Part shown: one piece after another, positions 34,704-37,353 of the stretch
How the letters are laid out: the number at the start of each line of letters is the position of its first letter
How positions within the stretch are numbered: the stretch's first letter is position 1
The notes under the pieces: model-generated
Database searches by the model: none
The model's input: only the letters and a program-made list of their open reading frames with translations
What the model was told of the DNA's origin: nothing
Position numbers and translations under genes: made by a program
NCBI RefSeq assembly: GCF_000003605.2
Contig: NW_003120425.1
Coordinates: 201,405 to 238,757 of the forward strand
Source of the DNA: Saccoglossus kowalevskii
Lineage: Eukaryota; Hemichordata; Enteropneusta; Harrimaniidae
Direction of reading: 5' to 3'
DNA length: 37,353 nucleotides

Positions 34704-34761
34704 TTGCTCCATTACTGTTATACAGCACCAGCCCTAGAACAATTATGTAAATCTTGTCCAT
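34704..34761 (-). CDS. Gene C exon 1: signal peptide
   Basis: On the minus strand, ATG at 34761 opens MDKIYIIVLGLVLYNSNGA, with one further base before the donor GCAA|GTAAGT. A short charged start, an uninterrupted hydrophobic core and small residues at the end mark a secretory signal peptide. The phase-1 end joins exon 2 at 27127 to make Ser-Gly-Phe. The TATA box lies 54 bases upstream, so the leader is short. Homologous exons are found at 14497-14548 (gene B) and, decayed, at 7088-7147. The product is inferred to be a secreted protein: signal peptide, beta-rich domain, Pro/Thr hinge, single vWD domain, about 361 residues. Confidence 0.8.
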
Positions 34762-34765
34762 AGTT

Positions 34766-34787
34766 ACACGATGTAGGATACGTGTTG
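34766..34787 (-). promoter_or_regulatory. Conserved 22-bp leader element of gene C
   Basis: This element begins 5 bases upstream of the ATG and is identical to 14553-14574 before gene B's ATG. It falls where the transcript should start or just after, given the TATA box at 34815-34826. Its strict conservation, when flanking sequence has diverged, suggests a downstream promoter or translational role. The exact role is unknown. Confidence 0.6.
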
Positions 34788-34814
34788 AATATGACAAACA
34801 CCTGAAAACTGTGT

Positions 34815-34826
34815 GGCTTATATAGG
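34815..34826 (-). promoter_or_regulatory. TATA box of gene C
   Basis: The minus strand reads CCTATATAAGCC, a strong TATA box, and would place the start site near 34785-34796. The palindromic E-box CACATGTG lies just upstream at 34834-34841 and is conserved in gene B at 14635-14642. The aligned gene B segment has no TATA box. Confidence 0.72.
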
Positions 34827-34904
34827 AAAAACTCACATGTGACAGGCGGTGCTGAATGCTCATTATTCATCACACAGTAATCGACCAATTGAAACAATAG
34901 GGGT

Positions 34905-35335
34905 TGTCGGAAGATTACAATTTATGTCTAGACACAACACAATAGAAATACATGAAGTGAAAAAAAATGATGGAACATTCAAAAATAATAATAATATACC
35001 GCGGCAAAATTTCTCTGGTCTTACTTTCTTGTCATCTCACATTCGTCCATACCATAACGTTATTCATCGAATTGTATCGCCGAATAAACAGCATTCCCAT
35101 TCATTTACCTATCAAGCAATGCAAAACTAAATTTACTTGGGATATCATCGACAAATATCACTTATTCCAAGATGATTACGTCCTTTAAGGTTAAATAATT
35201 TTATTTATAATAAGTTATTGGATGAGATAGTACTTAGTACTTGACAAACACTATGCTTTACATGTGAATGGGTCGATTGCCGTTAATTCAGTTCCGGTAA
35301 GTTTCATTCATACACATACAATAAAGTTGGACATC
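34905..35335. repeat. Upstream block duplicated at 7180-7705
   Basis: This is the counterpart of the copy A block upstream of the decayed signal-peptide exon. Shared phrases include TAATAATATACCGCG, GGTCTTACTTTCT, CCGAATAAA and the stretch ending AAAGTTGGACATCTTC (AAATTGGACATCTTC in copy A). Frames at 34849-35130 and 34967-35188 are open here but are broken in copy A, so no coding use is inferred. Confidence 0.75.
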
Positions 35336-35339
35336 TTCA

Positions 35340-36065
35340 TCACTGACTTTCATGTGTGTTATTTCATGTGTGTTATTTCTTTGTCGGTATGACATGTGAG
35401 AAAAGAAGACATGAAGACAGCTTTAGACAGCGGTCGTACCGTACAAGGGTGTGTAGTTCAAATAACATCGTTATTTTAAAACTATTTTGTTATCATTTTA
35501 ACAATTAATATATTACTTAAAAATGACGTCCCTATGGTCGGTTTATTGTAAACCTATCTGACGGCAATTCCTTATTATTACCAAATTCATTATTTATATT
35601 TTTTAACTATATCTGTCTGGGAAATCTTGATTCATGTGTCGTTGGTATGCAATTCATTAATTAGGCTAACCCGATTTGCATGTGTGCTGTGCCTGCTTTG
35701 TTGGAATGACATGAGGGAGCAGACGACAAGGTGGTACACATTTTGTTGTCAGCTCTATCATTATATGATTTTCCATCATGCGTCATCATATATTCACTAT
35801 TTATCTAAAATTATTCACAAGATCCGGCCCTTCCTTTAATTGTTAGTGTAATATTAATATCAGTATCTTTAAAAAATGCAATTAAGCCTAATATAAAACA
35901 ACTAGAAAATAGATCAGTGATGACGCACATTAGAAGCAACTAATGAAGACAGGATATGCATAGCCTTTTTTGAACAATATATGAATACACAGTCGACATA
36001 TTCAGCGATGAATCAATTGAATATTGTAATATCATATCATGTTAGGGCTGGTAGCATTAGTAGAG
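35340..36065. repeat. 0.8-kb dispersed repeat, copy C
   Basis: Third copy of the repeat at 8107-8925 and 10975-11790, in the same orientation. It keeps AATGACGTCCCTATGGT, GTTTATTGTAAACCTATCTG, ACCCGATTTGCATGTG and the end phrase GCTGGTAGCATTAGTAGAG. The left end lacks the TACTAATAATACACAC start seen in A and B and carries a small internal duplication (TTTCATGTGTGTTAT) near 35349-35379. Confidence 0.85.
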
Positions 36066-36214
36066 AAAGAGTATCATCCTTTTTTTCCCCAACAAAACAT
36101 GAACAGCACACAAGCAAACCAAAACCCACGAAACACGAATTAAGAGGTCCCCGATGAAACATATATTACAACTGGCTAGGTGAATGAACGCAATGATTAT
36201 TTTGTTTCAAGTAT

Positions 36215-36330
36215 ATTCCGTTTAAATATCTTTTTTTCCACTTTCAAATAATTACAAATTCAACTCAGAATTAACCTCAATCGTTTTATAATTAGTTACA
36301 TTCTTTTCTATTGTCCGGAATATGAATATG
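36215..36330. repeat. Copy of 0.12-kb unit-boundary block
   Basis: Matches 6962-7080 in order (AAATATCTTTTTTTCCACTT, AATTAACCTC, TAATTAGTTAC, TTCTATTGTCCGGAATAT). It lies about 0.15 kb past repeat copy C, the same arrangement as after copy B at 12345-12420. Confidence 0.75.
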
Positions 36331-36769
36331 TCGCTTGATATATTTTCTGTGTTCTAAAATTTTGTTGTTTTACGTAATTTAAATTGATGAATAAGTAATC
36401 ACAATTTAGATATTAGCTGTGATTCTCGAAGTTGTTCCTGTGGTGGCGACATTTAGTTTTCAAGAATAGGTTTTTGAAATGAACGATGGAAACTGACGTT
36501 TCTTTTTATTGAGTCACTAGGGGGCCTTTTTGTTTATTTGCATAATTTCCGAAAGTCTCAAACCTAAGTGACCTAGTCTTTTTTCCAGACAAACAACTAA
36601 ATTTCGCTACAGACAATGAAAAATGTTACTGTTCTATAGCGTACATTGCTGGTTTAAAACGAAGTCAACATGTAGACGAAGCATCGGAAGATTGCTGATT
36701 GAATACATTGTTGATTCCCTTTGATCTGTTATCAATTTCATTGGGAACGTAACAGTGTCCTCATAATGC

Positions 36770-36900
36770 AGTATAATGCATAGGAGATCGGTGTAAAATG
36801 CTGAACGATTTGATGGGTAAAAAATGAGAGCTAGACACTGACGAAATAAACTTACGATCAGGAAACAACGTTGCCAAATGCAAGTAAAATAAAAATAAAA
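36770..36900. repeat. Copy of the gene B upstream block without a gene
   Basis: Matches 14660-14815, including ATAATGCATAGGAGATC and GTGTAAAATGCTGAA. In gene B the sequence left of this block leads into the promoter and signal-peptide exon. Here, at 36400-36770, no such exon is recognisable. The rest of the window to 37353 shows no supported gene; frames at 36634-36951 (minus) and 36955-37167 (plus) have no motifs. Confidence 0.7.
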
Positions 36901-37353
36901 CATCACACTCGTCAAATTCTTCCTATAACACTCGTGTAAATCCCATTTCAACAGATGGATACCCTATACATATTCATATGTAAATGTATATGTACACACT
37001 GTCTAAATAGCATCGCCAACATCCATATCCTACGTGGCACACCTGGTATATCTTATACAAATACAAATATATTAATTATAGGTTGTACAACTTCAATGTG
37101 TGTGTATGACAGAGAAACTTTTAAAGGTAAAATTGACGTCAACAGCATCAACCATCTTTATTTCTAATAGAGTAAACTGTCATACATGTAAGTGTGTTAT
37201 CTATGTAAGTATGTTATCCACTGATTTCTATTGTTAGAGAAGTGGAAATACGCGTGTTTTAAACAATATAATCAGTCACGTGATTTGTGTTTGCAATTTA
37301 TTTCTCTTCTTCCACAGTATATTCTGTGATATTTGCCTGGTTTTCTAAATAGG

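Overview
The window is AT-rich nuclear DNA from an invertebrate animal. The evidence is spliced genes with GT-AG introns and phase-1 exons, a secreted von Willebrand factor type D (vWD) protein, decayed Penelope-type and LINE retroelements, and divergent satellite repeats. A lophotrochozoan such as a bivalve fits well, but the sequence does not fix the phylum. Most of the window is intron or intergenic DNA, and few of the open frames are real.

The core is a tandem family of genes on the minus strand encoding secreted proteins. Gene C (about 34.8 to 19.5 kb) appears complete. A TATA box and leader precede a signal-peptide exon (34704-34761). Next come a beta-rich domain exon (26707-27127, with one excess base), three tiny Pro/Thr hinge exons (24795-24812, 23332-23352, 22215-22229), two vWD exons (21675-21919, 20943-21241) and a three-codon terminal exon (19725-19734). 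Phases match at every junction, and the predicted precursor is about 361 residues. Two of the hinge exons lie in adjacent copies of a 1.47-kb tandem duplication, so the hinge has grown by local duplication.

Gene B (14548 leftwards) has a homologous signal-peptide exon (14497-14548) and a divergent second exon (1195-1470), and it leaves the window at the left edge. A third, decayed signal-peptide exon (7088-7147) lies inside gene B's 13-kb first intron. It is part of a duplicated block matching the 5' region of gene C. The same intron holds a Penelope-like reverse transcriptase relic (5610-6960), a 5'-truncated LINE (8925-10962) flanked by direct copies of an 0.8-kb repeat, a candidate LTR, and a 750-bp element with inverted ends.

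The first intron of gene C (27.1-34.7 kb) holds an unassigned 196-codon frame with an internal inverted repeat and a satellite-like array at 32.3-33.3 kb. The region right of gene C repeats blocks seen upstream of genes A and B. Taken together this is a recently active array in which signal peptide, promoter and hinge exons are being copied, lost and changed.
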